DNA of 64,000 nucleotides from Bacillota bacterium (GTDB lineage: Bacteria; Bacillota; Clostridia; Acetivibrionales; DTU013): NCBI GenBank assembly GCA_023435305.1, contig JAEYRV010000053.1, positions 1-64,000 on the forward strand, read 5' to 3'. Below are positions 54,260 to 62,391 of this stretch, piece after piece (the first letter of the stretch is position 1; every line of letters starts with the position of its first letter). The notes beneath the pieces were generated by a model that saw nothing but the letters and a program-made list of their open reading frames with translations, searched no databases and had not been told where the DNA came from. A program made the position numbers and the translations under genes.

Positions 54260-54775
54260 ATACAATCAAACAGACTGTTAATGAACGAGGATATCAAGGA
54301 TAAGGAGGTCCGTCTTGTTGATAGCGACGGTACCATGCTGGGGATATTTCCTGTCCAGGAGGCTCAGAAAATGGCCGATGCAAAGAATCTGGACCTGGTA
54401 AAGATCGTTCCCAATGCCAATCCGCCTGTGTGCAAGATAACGGATTACAGCAAAAGCCTCTTTGAGCAGGCAAAAAAGGAGAAACTGGCCAGAAAGAATC
54501 AAAAGGTCGTATCTCTTAAGGAAGTAAGGTTATCTGCAACAATCGATGATCACGATTTGGAATTCAAAGCAAAAAGCGCGGGCAAATTTCTGCAGGACGG
54601 CGACAAGGTCAAGGTAAGTATAAGGTTCAAAGGCAGGGAAATGAAATATACAACACAAGGAAATGAAGTGCTGGCAAAGTTCGCTGAAGCCGTTAAGGAT
54701 CTGGGGACGGTCGAGAAGCCATCCAGGCTTGAGGGACGACTTATGATAATGATAATTAGTCCGAAAAAACCCTGA
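54260..54775 (+). CDS. infC: Stand-alone translation initiation factor IF3, apparent ATA start
   Basis: A 171-residue IF3. The N-domain shows NEDIKDKEVRLVDSDG, LGIFPVQEAQKMA and NPPVCKITDYSK, and the C-domain shows KEVRLSATIDDHD, GDKVKVSIRFKGREM and LEGRLMIMIISPKK. Normal infC genes are followed by rpmI and rplT; none are here, so this may be a second copy. The site AGGGAGGTG (54245-54253) covers the only upstream GTG, and the codon 6 nt beyond it is ATA 54260, followed by QSNRLLMNEDI. ATG 54281 has no ribosome binding site. IF3 genes often use a rare start codon that IF3 itself rejects, giving autoregulation. Confidence 0.85.
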   Translation: MQSNRLLMNEDIKDKEVRLVDSDGTMLGIFPVQEAQKMADAKNLDLVKIVPNANPPVCKITDYSKSLFEQAKKEKLARKNQKVVSLKEVRLSATIDDHDLEFKAKSAGKFLQDGDKVKVSIRFKGREMKYTTQGNEVLAKFAEAVKDLGTVEKPSRLEGRLMIMIISPKKP

Positions 54776-54820
54776 CGGCATTAATATATTGTTCTAAAAC
54801 AGTGATTGCAGGCAAAAAAC

Positions 54821-54853
54821 AGACAGTTATCTGGCGAAACCAAATAACTGTCT
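54821..54853 (-). terminator. Terminator of the GH36 gene
   Basis: AGACAGTTAT (54821-54830) and ATAACTGTCT (54844-54853) form the stem. On the minus strand GTTTTTTG follows, so it ends the GH36 transcript. In the plus direction it may also end the IF3 transcript, with a poorer tail. Confidence 0.7.
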
Positions 54854-54871
54854 TATTGTCGTGCCCGGTAC

Positions 54872-57064
54872 TTACACTTTTAAATGGATCAGCTTTCCTT
54901 TAAAATCTCCATACAGGCCGGTGATATTTATGCCTGCATACATCAGCGCACTGCCGCTGTAGGATTCTCCTGTCTGCATATCTGTGTAGACCGCATTTTC
55001 ATCAAGGCCCTTCAGGCGGATCCTTCGACTGCGGCAGTTTGGTCTTTGCAGGATCTGGATATAGGTCACAAGGACCTCGCTCTTATCCTTTGACACCACG
55101 GCCCATGCATCGTCAATATTATTATCGCTGTAGTTTGCCAAGCGGTAATAATCACCCCTGCGTATAAGGTCGTTGTACTTATGGTACATCCTGACCTGTT
55201 CAGGTATCATTTTTCTGTCTTCCTCCGGGATGCGTGTCACGTCCAACTCATATCCAAAGGTTCCTGCCAGGGCTACATATCCTCTTGTTTCAAAGGGTGT
55301 GATCCTGTTGACTATGTGGTTGGGACAGTCGCTTACATGGGCGCCCATTGTCGAAAGCGGGTACACCATTGCAGTGCCTCGTTGTATTTCCAGACGTGTG
55401 ATCGCGTCCGTAACATCTGAACACCAGATCTGAGGGCTGTAATACAGCATGCCGGGGTCATATCTTCCACCGCCGCTCGAACAGTTTTCAAGAAGTATAT
55501 GTGGAAAGTCGGTGGTAAGTCGATTCATCATTTCATAGACAGAAAGCATGTAACGGTGGCTCAGTTCACCCTGCCTTTCGCGCGGCAGCCAGCTGCTCCC
55601 AAGGTCGCTGAGAGGCCTGTTCATATCCCACTTGACGTAAGTGATATTGGCCTCCGACAATATTTTTTTCATCATGCCGTAAACAGCCTCGACCACTTCC
55701 GGATTTGCCATATCCAGTACACATTGGTCTCTTTGAAGAGCGGGTGCCCGTCCGGGTACATGTATGCACCAATCGGGGTGAGAGCGGTACAGGTCCGAGT
55801 CGGGAGAGACCATCTCCGGTTCGAACCATATGCCAAAGCCCATCCCGAGCTTGTTGACCTCATCGGCGAGGTGCTTTATGCCTCCCTTGAGCTTATCCTC
55901 ATTTACTATCCAGTCGCCGAGAGATGAAGTATCATCATTTCGTTTTCCGAACCAGCCGTCATCCATGACCAGCATCTCAATGCCCAGAGATGACGCCTCT
56001 CTTGCGATGGAAAGGAGCTTTTCGGTATCGAAGCCGAAATAGGTGGCTTCCCAGTTGTTTATCAGTATGGGCCGTTTTTCATCCCTGTAGCGGCCACGTA
56101 TCAGATGGCTGCGGTAAAGGTCATGGAAAGTGCGGGACATACCGCCTGTTCCTTCACAGGAATAGACCATTACGACCTCAGGCGCTGTAAACTGCTGTCC
56201 GGGCTCAAGCAGCCACTTGAAGCCGGTCGGGTTTATGCCCATTACCACTCTTTCTGTTTCATACTGGGTCCCTTCGCAGCATGCATAGAAATTGCCTGAA
56301 TATACGAAATTGAAGCCGTAAACTTCGCCGAAATCCTCTGTGGCACCGGACTGCGCCACTGCGACGAAAGGGTTGCACTGGTGGCTCGATTCCCCGCGGC
56401 CTGAGGAGAACACTTTTTTGCCCAGGCTTGCGGACTGCCTTTGGATATTTCTTTCCCTTCCCCAGGCCCCATGCAGAGAAATTATGTCAAAGTTAGTTCC
56501 GTCAAACTCTACACAGCAGGAAAGGACTTTCTCCAGACTTAACGGATCTGCGCCTTTATTTGAAAGCCTTATACTCCGGGTTATTACATCGAGATGCTCA
56601 AAAGCGGTATAGATCAATACTGCCTCAAATCCAAGGAAATTGTCCATGCAGGTGATTTCAAGCGTTGTACAGTCATCGTCATTGCCGAAGGTAGCAGGGA
56701 GCCCATCCAGTGAGGGCTTGCCCTTGAATATGCTGTGAGAGACGTATTGCAGCTTGCATGCAGAGTGCCCGCGGTTATCAAGGATCTCCAGACATGTCTC
56801 TCTATAGTCTCCAAGCCCGGGAGTCGGATATTCCGACGGAAAGGAATCGTAGAATGTGATCCTGTCACGGTTGTTGTCTGAAGGGACAAAAGGTCTTTCG
56901 TTTATCCGCATAAGGCTTTCAACAGGGATACTGTCATCGCTGAGCCGTCTTCCAAAGTATACATGTCCCAGAAATTGCTCATCATCAACGATTCCGATGA
57001 TATATGAAGTATTGCCTGCATCCAGCTTGAATATCTTCTGTTTTTCAAAATATTGAATACCCAT
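54872..57064 (-). CDS. GH36 alpha-galactosidase, cytoplasmic
   Basis: A 730-residue alpha-galactosidase of the bacterial GH36 type, which removes alpha-1,6-galactose from melibiose, raffinose or galactomannan oligosaccharides. The N-terminal beta-sandwich is residues about 1-325. The barrel holds WFGKRNDD, WFEPEMVS, the nucleophile Asp480 in YVKWDMNR and the acid/base Asp550 in WCSDVTD, 70 residues apart as in characterised members. There is no signal peptide. AGGAGG lies 8 nt before the ATG. It is monocistronic and opposite in direction to its neighbours. Confidence 0.94.
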   Translation of the reverse strand: MGIQYFEKQKIFKLDAGNTSYIIGIVDDEQFLGHVYFGRRLSDDSIPVESLMRINERPFVPSDNNRDRITFYDSFPSEYPTPGLGDYRETCLEILDNRGHSACKLQYVSHSIFKGKPSLDGLPATFGNDDDCTTLEITCMDNFLGFEAVLIYTAFEHLDVITRSIRLSNKGADPLSLEKVLSCCVEFDGTNFDIISLHGAWGRERNIQRQSASLGKKVFSSGRGESSHQCNPFVAVAQSGATEDFGEVYGFNFVYSGNFYACCEGTQYETERVVMGINPTGFKWLLEPGQQFTAPEVVMVYSCEGTGGMSRTFHDLYRSHLIRGRYRDEKRPILINNWEATYFGFDTEKLLSIAREASSLGIEMLVMDDGWFGKRNDDTSSLGDWIVNEDKLKGGIKHLADEVNKLGMGFGIWFEPEMVSPDSDLYRSHPDWCIHVPGRAPALQRDQCVLDMANPEVVEAVYGMMKKILSEANITYVKWDMNRPLSDLGSSWLPRERQGELSHRYMLSVYEMMNRLTTDFPHILLENCSSGGGRYDPGMLYYSPQIWCSDVTDAITRLEIQRGTAMVYPLSTMGAHVSDCPNHIVNRITPFETRGYVALAGTFGYELDVTRIPEEDRKMIPEQVRMYHKYNDLIRRGDYYRLANYSDNNIDDAWAVVSKDKSEVLVTYIQILQRPNCRSRRIRLKGLDENAVYTDMQTGESYSGSALMYAGINITGLYGDFKGKLIHLKV

Positions 57065-57096
57065 TTCCGGCCTCCTGCATTCTGCGATATATGTGT

Positions 57097-57105
57097 ATTA
57101 TACCA
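57097..57105 (-). promoter_or_regulatory. Extended -10 promoter of the GH36 gene
   Basis: On the minus strand TGGTATAAT is a perfect extended -10 element about 33 bp before the ATG. The -35 region is poor. Confidence 0.55.
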
Positions 57106-57115
57106 TACTGATTAA

Positions 57116-57346
57116 GCAGGGAAGGATCTGAATTCCATAACCGCTGAAGAGCTGAAATCAGCGGCGGAGCAGGTAATTAAATCAGAAGATGTCAATCAGA
57201 TGTTGAGGGACTCCAAAAAGGAATATACAGAAGCTTATAAGTCCGGAAAGGTAATGGGCAAGGAGACGATCGATCTGGAAGATGACAAATATACAAATAT
57301 ACAAGCGTGTTATTGTGCTTGCTGGAGTAAACGTCTAAAGGTATAA
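57116..57346 (+). pseudogene. Coding-like fragment without a start codon
   Basis: An open frame of about 76 codons with coding-like composition (for example AEELKSAAEQVIKSEDVNQM and EAYKSGKVMGKETIDLEDDK) but no ATG, GTG or TTG near its 5' end and no ribosome binding site. It may be the C-terminal remnant of a lost gene; the next hairpin (57408-57436) could be its old terminator. I do not recognise the family. A chance frame remains possible. Confidence 0.35.
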
Positions 57347-57407
57347 TAAATAGTATTGGAATGAGCTGCTTCAATCAAAAGTATTGAGTAGTTTAACCAC
57401 AGTAAAG

Positions 57408-57436
57408 AAGATACCACATCGTAAGGTATCTTTTTT
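57408..57436 (+). terminator. Terminator upstream of the radical SAM cluster
   Basis: AAGATACC (57408-57415) pairs with GGTATCTT (57425-57432) and is followed by TTTT. It isolates the cluster from upstream transcription, or acts as a leader attenuator. Confidence 0.75.
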
Positions 57437-57472
57437 ATACTCTGCTTATTCATTACATAACAGGTGAGCAAA

Positions 57473-58762
57473 ATGAGAGTATTGTTTATTCATGCATGGA
57501 ACGATAATGATCTTAGCTATAGAAGCCGGTTTTCAAACCTGTTCAGCTATCCTTCACTCACGCTGCCCACTCTTGTTTCTCTGGTTCCTGAGGAGCTGCA
57601 TATTGACATAGATGTATGCGACCAGATGTCTCAAAGAGTCAGATATGATAAAAAATATGATATCGTTGCAATAAGCGCTAATACCTCATCATGTATCAGC
57701 GCATATAAGCATGCCAGGATATTCAAAGAACGGGGAGCATATATCCTGCTCGGAGGCTATCATCCAACCTTTATGCCTGAAGAGGCGCTTGAGCACGGGG
57801 ATACGGTCATCGTCGGCCCGGCTGAGGTCAGCCTTCCTCAATTCTTTTATGATTTTGTAAACGGGAGCCCTAAGAAGCTTTATGAAAATCCAAAGTATGA
57901 TGCCTGCAGTTTGAAAATACCGGCCCGTAATAAGGTCAGCCATACGAAGTATTTGAATATTCCCACTATCATAGCGGACAGGGGCTGCAATAACAGATGC
58001 AGATTCTGCGCGATAAGCAGGATGTGGCTTAGCAATCCAAGGCCTGTAAATGATGTGGTTGAAGAGATAAAAAGCCTTCGCACCAATAAACTGATTTTTT
58101 TTGACCCCAATTTCTTCAAGCCGAGGGAGTATGCTCTTGAGCTCATGAAGGAGCTGGAGAAGCTGAAGGTCAAGTGGGCCACCAATGCCACTGCTGATGT
58201 AGCCTTTGATGATGAACTGCTAAGCGCCGCCCAAAGGGCTGGCTGCAGCGGGGTGCTTATTGGTTTTGAGTCGTTGAGTGAACAATCGTTAAAGGGCGTC
58301 GGGAAAAAGTTCTCTAATACAGAGAGGTATAAGGAGATCGTAGAACGAATGCATAATTACGATCTGTCCGTAAATGGCTGCTTTGTTCTGGGCTTTGACA
58401 ACGATACGGAGGATGAGCTTTTATCCATGCCGGAGAAGGTGAAATACATGCAGCTTGATCTTGCACGTTTTGCCATACTCACGCCAGTGCCGGGCTCGGA
58501 GCTTTTCAAAGACCTTGACAGGCAGGGACGTATCCTGACAAGGGATTGGTCCATGTATACACAGCACCATGCGGTTTACCAGCCTGCAAACATGTCTCCG
58601 GGGCGACTTGAGGAGATATACAGGAAGGTGTGGAAGGAAACCTTCACGATGAAAAATATTATTGGCAGGGTATGGAGTTCACCTAATAAAACAATAGCTG
58701 AGAAAAGTGTACTGCTTGGGGTAAATATCGGCTTTAAGTTTTTGCCTATCCAGGGGGATTGA
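57473..58762 (+). CDS. Radical SAM enzyme with B12-binding-like N-terminal domain (1 of 3)
   Basis: A 429-residue enzyme. Residues 1-150 form a Rossmann-like domain of the B12-binding radical SAM class (GGYHPTFMPEEAL, TVIVGPAE), although I see no DxHxxG cobalt-ligand motif. Residues about 160-370 are the radical SAM barrel with the cluster cysteines Cys172, Cys176 and Cys179 (RGCNNRCRFCA). GFESLSEQSL and GFDNDTEDE are typical of the class. AGGTGAG at 57462-57468 is the ribosome binding site for ATG 57473; an in-frame GTG within it at 57464 is unlikely to be the start. It is first in the cluster, with the next gene 22 bp away. The reaction is unknown. Confidence 0.85.
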   Translation: MRVLFIHAWNDNDLSYRSRFSNLFSYPSLTLPTLVSLVPEELHIDIDVCDQMSQRVRYDKKYDIVAISANTSSCISAYKHARIFKERGAYILLGGYHPTFMPEEALEHGDTVIVGPAEVSLPQFFYDFVNGSPKKLYENPKYDACSLKIPARNKVSHTKYLNIPTIIADRGCNNRCRFCAISRMWLSNPRPVNDVVEEIKSLRTNKLIFFDPNFFKPREYALELMKELEKLKVKWATNATADVAFDDELLSAAQRAGCSGVLIGFESLSEQSLKGVGKKFSNTERYKEIVERMHNYDLSVNGCFVLGFDNDTEDELLSMPEKVKYMQLDLARFAILTPVPGSELFKDLDRQGRILTRDWSMYTQHHAVYQPANMSPGRLEEIYRKVWKETFTMKNIIGRVWSSPNKTIAEKSVLLGVNIGFKFLPIQGD

Positions 58763-58784
58763 GTGACATATGAAGGAGCAGCGA

Positions 58785-60149
58785 ATGAAGATAACAGTAA
58801 TAAAGGTCAGCATGTTTGAAGGCAAGTGCCACGATGCACTAAAACCGCTGATTTTCCCCATATTAGCCCACTTGACCCCTGATGGGATCGGGATGGAATT
58901 CCTGGATGACCGTGTTGAAAGGCTGCCTCAGGCGCTCACATCGGATATCGTAGCGCTTTCTTTTGATACCTTTGCGGCGAAGAGGGCATATCAGTTGGCG
59001 AAAAAGTATAAAACGAAGGACAATATAATTGTCCTGGGGGGATTTCATGCCAGCCTTCTTATGGAGGAGGCCAGGGCTTACGGAGATGTGGTCATAGCGG
59101 GGGATGCTGAGGACACCTGGCCGAGGTTCATGGAGGATGCTTTAAACGGTAGGGTAAAGCCCGAATATATCTCGGCCCGTAATACTGGTTTTGCGCCTGT
59201 AGATATGAATCATCCCTCCTTTAGGGGGAAGAGGTACCAGCGGCTAGGCCTGGCCCAGTTTTCTCGTGGGTGCAGGTTCGGCTGTGATTTCTGCTCGATA
59301 AAGGCCATGTATCCCGGAAGAGTCCGCAAGGCTGAAGTAAGCCGCGTTGTTGATGAAGTGAAGGCAGCGAAGGAGAAAATTATATTTTTTATAGATGATA
59401 ATCTATTCGTTGATGAAGAGGCGGCCATAAGTCTTTGTAAGGCGCTTAAGCCTCTTAAGAAAAGGTGGGCCTGTCAGATCAGTATGGATGCTGCGCTAAA
59501 TGACAAGCTTCTGGCGCTTATGAAGGAAAGCGGCTGCCTGATGGTCCTGATGGGCTTTGAATCCCTCAACAGGCGAAACCTCGAGAGGATGAACAAATCC
59601 GCAAATCTGGCCATTGGTGAATATGACAGAGCTGTGGCGAATATTTGCAGGCATGGTCTGCTTATATACGCAACCTTTGTACTGGGATATGACGAGGATA
59701 CCACCGACAGCTTTCAGGAAGTACTCGATTTTGCAATGAAGAACAATTTCACCGTGGCGAATTTCAATCCCCTGATACCAATGCCGGGTACGCCTCTGTA
59801 TAAAAGACTTGAGCAAGAGGGCCGGCTGATCTATGATAAATGGTGGCTGAGTGGGGTTTATCATTATGGGGACACCGCCTACTATCCCAGGCAGCTTTCA
59901 CCGGAGGAACTGAAGGAAGGCTGCAAATCGGTCCGTTACAGATTCTATGGAGCAGGAAGCATACTAAAGCGTTTATTTACAGGCAGCATCCACCTGAGAC
60001 CATATAACTTTTTTCTGTTCCTTGCGCTGAACATCATTTCCAATAGAGAAATACACAGAAAACAAGGCAGACTTTTAGGAGATTCGGCAAATGAAACTGG
60101 TTTTGATAAAACCCAATATAGGCAGGAGAGAACACAGTCTGTACGTTGA
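58785..60149 (+). CDS. Radical SAM enzyme with B12-binding-like N-terminal domain (2 of 3)
   Basis: A 454-residue enzyme. The N-terminal Rossmann-like domain (residues 1-150; LGGFHASLLMEEA, DVVIAGDAEDTW) precedes the radical SAM domain with Cys163, Cys167 and Cys170 (RGCRFGCDFCS). IIFFIDDNLF, MGFESLNRRNLERMNK and PMPGTPLYKRLEQEGRL follow. No DxHxxG motif is seen. AAGGAG is 7 nt before ATG 58785, so this start is preferred to ATG 58770. It is clearly paralogous to the third enzyme (60091), whose start lies 59 nt inside this gene. Confidence 0.85.
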   Translation: MKITVIKVSMFEGKCHDALKPLIFPILAHLTPDGIGMEFLDDRVERLPQALTSDIVALSFDTFAAKRAYQLAKKYKTKDNIIVLGGFHASLLMEEARAYGDVVIAGDAEDTWPRFMEDALNGRVKPEYISARNTGFAPVDMNHPSFRGKRYQRLGLAQFSRGCRFGCDFCSIKAMYPGRVRKAEVSRVVDEVKAAKEKIIFFIDDNLFVDEEAAISLCKALKPLKKRWACQISMDAALNDKLLALMKESGCLMVLMGFESLNRRNLERMNKSANLAIGEYDRAVANICRHGLLIYATFVLGYDEDTTDSFQEVLDFAMKNNFTVANFNPLIPMPGTPLYKRLEQEGRLIYDKWWLSGVYHYGDTAYYPRQLSPEELKEGCKSVRYRFYGAGSILKRLFTGSIHLRPYNFFLFLALNIISNREIHRKQGRLLGDSANETGFDKTQYRQERTQSVR

Positions 60150-61452
60150 CGAGGGACGTATGGAGCCTTTGCAGCTGGGCATACTTGCAGCACTGACACC
60201 GGTTGATATTGATGTAGTGTTGTATGATGACCGCATGGAGGAAATACTATATGATGAGCCTGCCGATTTGGTGGCCATTACGGTCGAGACCTTTACGGCA
60301 AGGCGAGCCTACGAGATCAGCGGTGAATACAGAATGAGGGGCGTGCCTGTTGTAATGGGCGGCATGCATGCGATGCTGATGCCAGATGAGATGAAGGAGC
60401 ATGCCGATTCTGTTTTGATCGGGGATGCAGAAGCCGTATGGCAGGAGATGCTTCGGGATTTTTCACGTAATGAACTGAAGCGTGAGTACAGAGCGGAACA
60501 GCCTGCGGTGCCTCAGAATGGAGTTATAACCAGAAGAGATATCTTCGAGGGAAAAGGCTACTTGCCGATAACCCTGCTGCAGTTTTCAAGGGGCTGTAAA
60601 TATCACTGCAATTTTTGCGCTTCCAGTGCATATTTCAAGGGGAAGCACTACTGCAGGGAGGTCAGCGAGGTCGTTGAGGAGATCAGGAGCCAAAAGCGAA
60701 AGCTGTTGTTTTTCGTAGATGATAATATTGTTTCGGACTTTGACAAAGCCAAGGAACTTTTTCGGGCGCTCATTCCCCTGAAGGTAAAGTGGGTCAGCCA
60801 GGGCAGCATGGATATGCTTGAGGACAGAGAACTGATGGAGCTGATGGTAAAGAGCGGGTGTCTGGGGCTGGTCATCGGATTCGAATCCATAAACGAGGAG
60901 AATCTGGAGGCTGCGGCAAAGGGAGCAAACAGAAAAAGAGCCCTGAATCACTATGAGCGTGAGATCAGAGAGCTGAGAGAATGGGGACTGCAGACCTGGG
61001 CGGCCTTTACCCTCGGGTATGACGGAGATACCAGGGAAAGCATTATCGAGACCTGCCGGTTCGCCATCCGGAACAAGTTCTGCTTTGCAGCATTCAACAT
61101 ACTCATGCCCTATCCGGGCACACCGCTGTATAAAAAGCTGGAGAAGGAAGGGCGGCTGTTATATGAAGGCAAGTGGTGGCTCCATGAGGAATACCGGTTC
61201 AATCATGCTGCTCTTGTTCCAAGCAACATGTCGCCCGAGGAACTGACGGAGATATCCTTCTGGTGCAGAAAGGCATTTAATTCGCCCTGGTCCATCGTAA
61301 AAAGAGCCTTGGAGCCCAGAACCAACATGCGCAGCCTGTACCGTTTCTTCACATACCTGATATACAACCCGCTTTTCAGGAAGGAAGTATTCAAGAAGCA
61401 GGGAATGCGCTTTGGATTAGCGGATGGGAAAAAGAAAGAGGCAGAAAGCTAG
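60091..61452 (+). CDS. Radical SAM enzyme with B12-binding-like N-terminal domain (3 of 3)
   Basis: A 453-residue enzyme. Residues 1-150 form the Rossmann-like domain (MGGMHAMLMPDEM, SVLIGDAEAVW). The radical SAM cysteines are Cys169, Cys173 and Cys176 (RGCKYHCNFCA). LLFFVDDNIVSDF, VIGFESINEENLEAA and PYPGTPLYKKLEKEGRL are shared with gene 2. TAGGAG about 9 nt upstream sets ATG 60091, giving a 59-nt overlap with gene 2 and probable coupling. Three such enzymes in a row suggest successive radical modifications of one substrate. Confidence 0.85.
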   Translation: MKLVLIKPNIGRREHSLYVDEGRMEPLQLGILAALTPVDIDVVLYDDRMEEILYDEPADLVAITVETFTARRAYEISGEYRMRGVPVVMGGMHAMLMPDEMKEHADSVLIGDAEAVWQEMLRDFSRNELKREYRAEQPAVPQNGVITRRDIFEGKGYLPITLLQFSRGCKYHCNFCASSAYFKGKHYCREVSEVVEEIRSQKRKLLFFVDDNIVSDFDKAKELFRALIPLKVKWVSQGSMDMLEDRELMELMVKSGCLGLVIGFESINEENLEAAAKGANRKRALNHYEREIRELREWGLQTWAAFTLGYDGDTRESIIETCRFAIRNKFCFAAFNILMPYPGTPLYKKLEKEGRLLYEGKWWLHEEYRFNHAALVPSNMSPEELTEISFWCRKAFNSPWSIVKRALEPRTNMRSLYRFFTYLIYNPLFRKEVFKKQGMRFGLADGKKKEAES

Positions 61453-61541
61453 TTGGGCGGTTGTGGAATGGAGGAAAGTAGCCTCCTGCCTCGTGAGTAA
61501 CTGTATGACGAGGTGGATGCGGAATGGAGGAAATGATGTAA

Positions 61542-62246
61542 ATGGTAAAGCTAACGGGATGTTTAGAAGACATTAGTACTTTAACTTCTAAAGATATAGA
61601 TACGATGTATGAGCTGATGGATACGTTCTATGATAATATGACGCGGGAAAATTTCCTGGACGACTTAAATAAGAAGGATCATGTTATTGTATTACGGGAT
61701 GAAGGCGGCATAATACGCGGGTTCTCCACACAACAGATCATGCACATACCGCTGGGTGACAGTCTGATCCATGGAGTTTTTTCCGGAGATACGATCATTC
61801 ACAAGGACTATTGGGGAAGCGCGGAGCTTTTCAAGATATTCGCAAGGTCCTTTTTCAAATATGAGGAGCAGTATGGGGATTTTTACTGGTTCCTGATCTG
61901 CAAGGGCTATAAAACCTACAGGATACTTCCGACCTTCTACAACACTTTTTATCCTAATTACAGAGAGGAAACTCCCGGGAAGATCAAGGAGATAATTGAT
62001 GCCTTCGGCAGGTTCTACAGTCCGGAGGAATACGATGAAAGGACAGGGATCCTTCGTTATCGGGGAGTCAAGGATAAGCTGAAGGAAAATGTGGCGGACG
62101 TAAGCAAGGAGAGGCTGAAGGATGAAGACATCGCCTTCTTTGTTGAAAAAAATCCAGACTACATTAAGGGATACGATCTTGTGTGCATCACGAAGCTTAG
62201 CAAATCAAATTTGTCTGCCAGAATGCAGAAGCTTTTATTTGAATGA
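61542..62246 (+). CDS. Unknown protein of the radical SAM cluster, perhaps acyltransferase-like
   Basis: A 234-residue soluble protein. The arrangement of an N-terminal LTSKDIDTMYELMDTFYDNM helix, central strands (HVIVLRDEGGIIRGFSTQQI, VFSGDTIIHKDYWG) and FYWFLICKGYKTYRILPTFY is reminiscent of GNAT-type acyltransferases, but I cannot name a family. GGAGG before the ATG supports the start. It is co-directional with the radical SAM genes, 89 bp downstream of the third. The gap has two small hairpins (GGAGG/CCTCC and CCTCGT/ACGAGG). Confidence 0.7.
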   Translation: MVKLTGCLEDISTLTSKDIDTMYELMDTFYDNMTRENFLDDLNKKDHVIVLRDEGGIIRGFSTQQIMHIPLGDSLIHGVFSGDTIIHKDYWGSAELFKIFARSFFKYEEQYGDFYWFLICKGYKTYRILPTFYNTFYPNYREETPGKIKEIIDAFGRFYSPEEYDERTGILRYRGVKDKLKENVADVSKERLKDEDIAFFVEKNPDYIKGYDLVCITKLSKSNLSARMQKLLFE

Positions 62247-62391
62247 CAGGTGGCATGAGGCCCTGACCTCTATAGGTAGTGGAGCTATGTCACATGATAC
62301 AGCATAATCAATTCAGCTTTCGGTTTTGTGTTAAGAAGCGATCCAAACTGATAATACTATCAAACTAATAATACAAAAGGCCGGTGTTATT

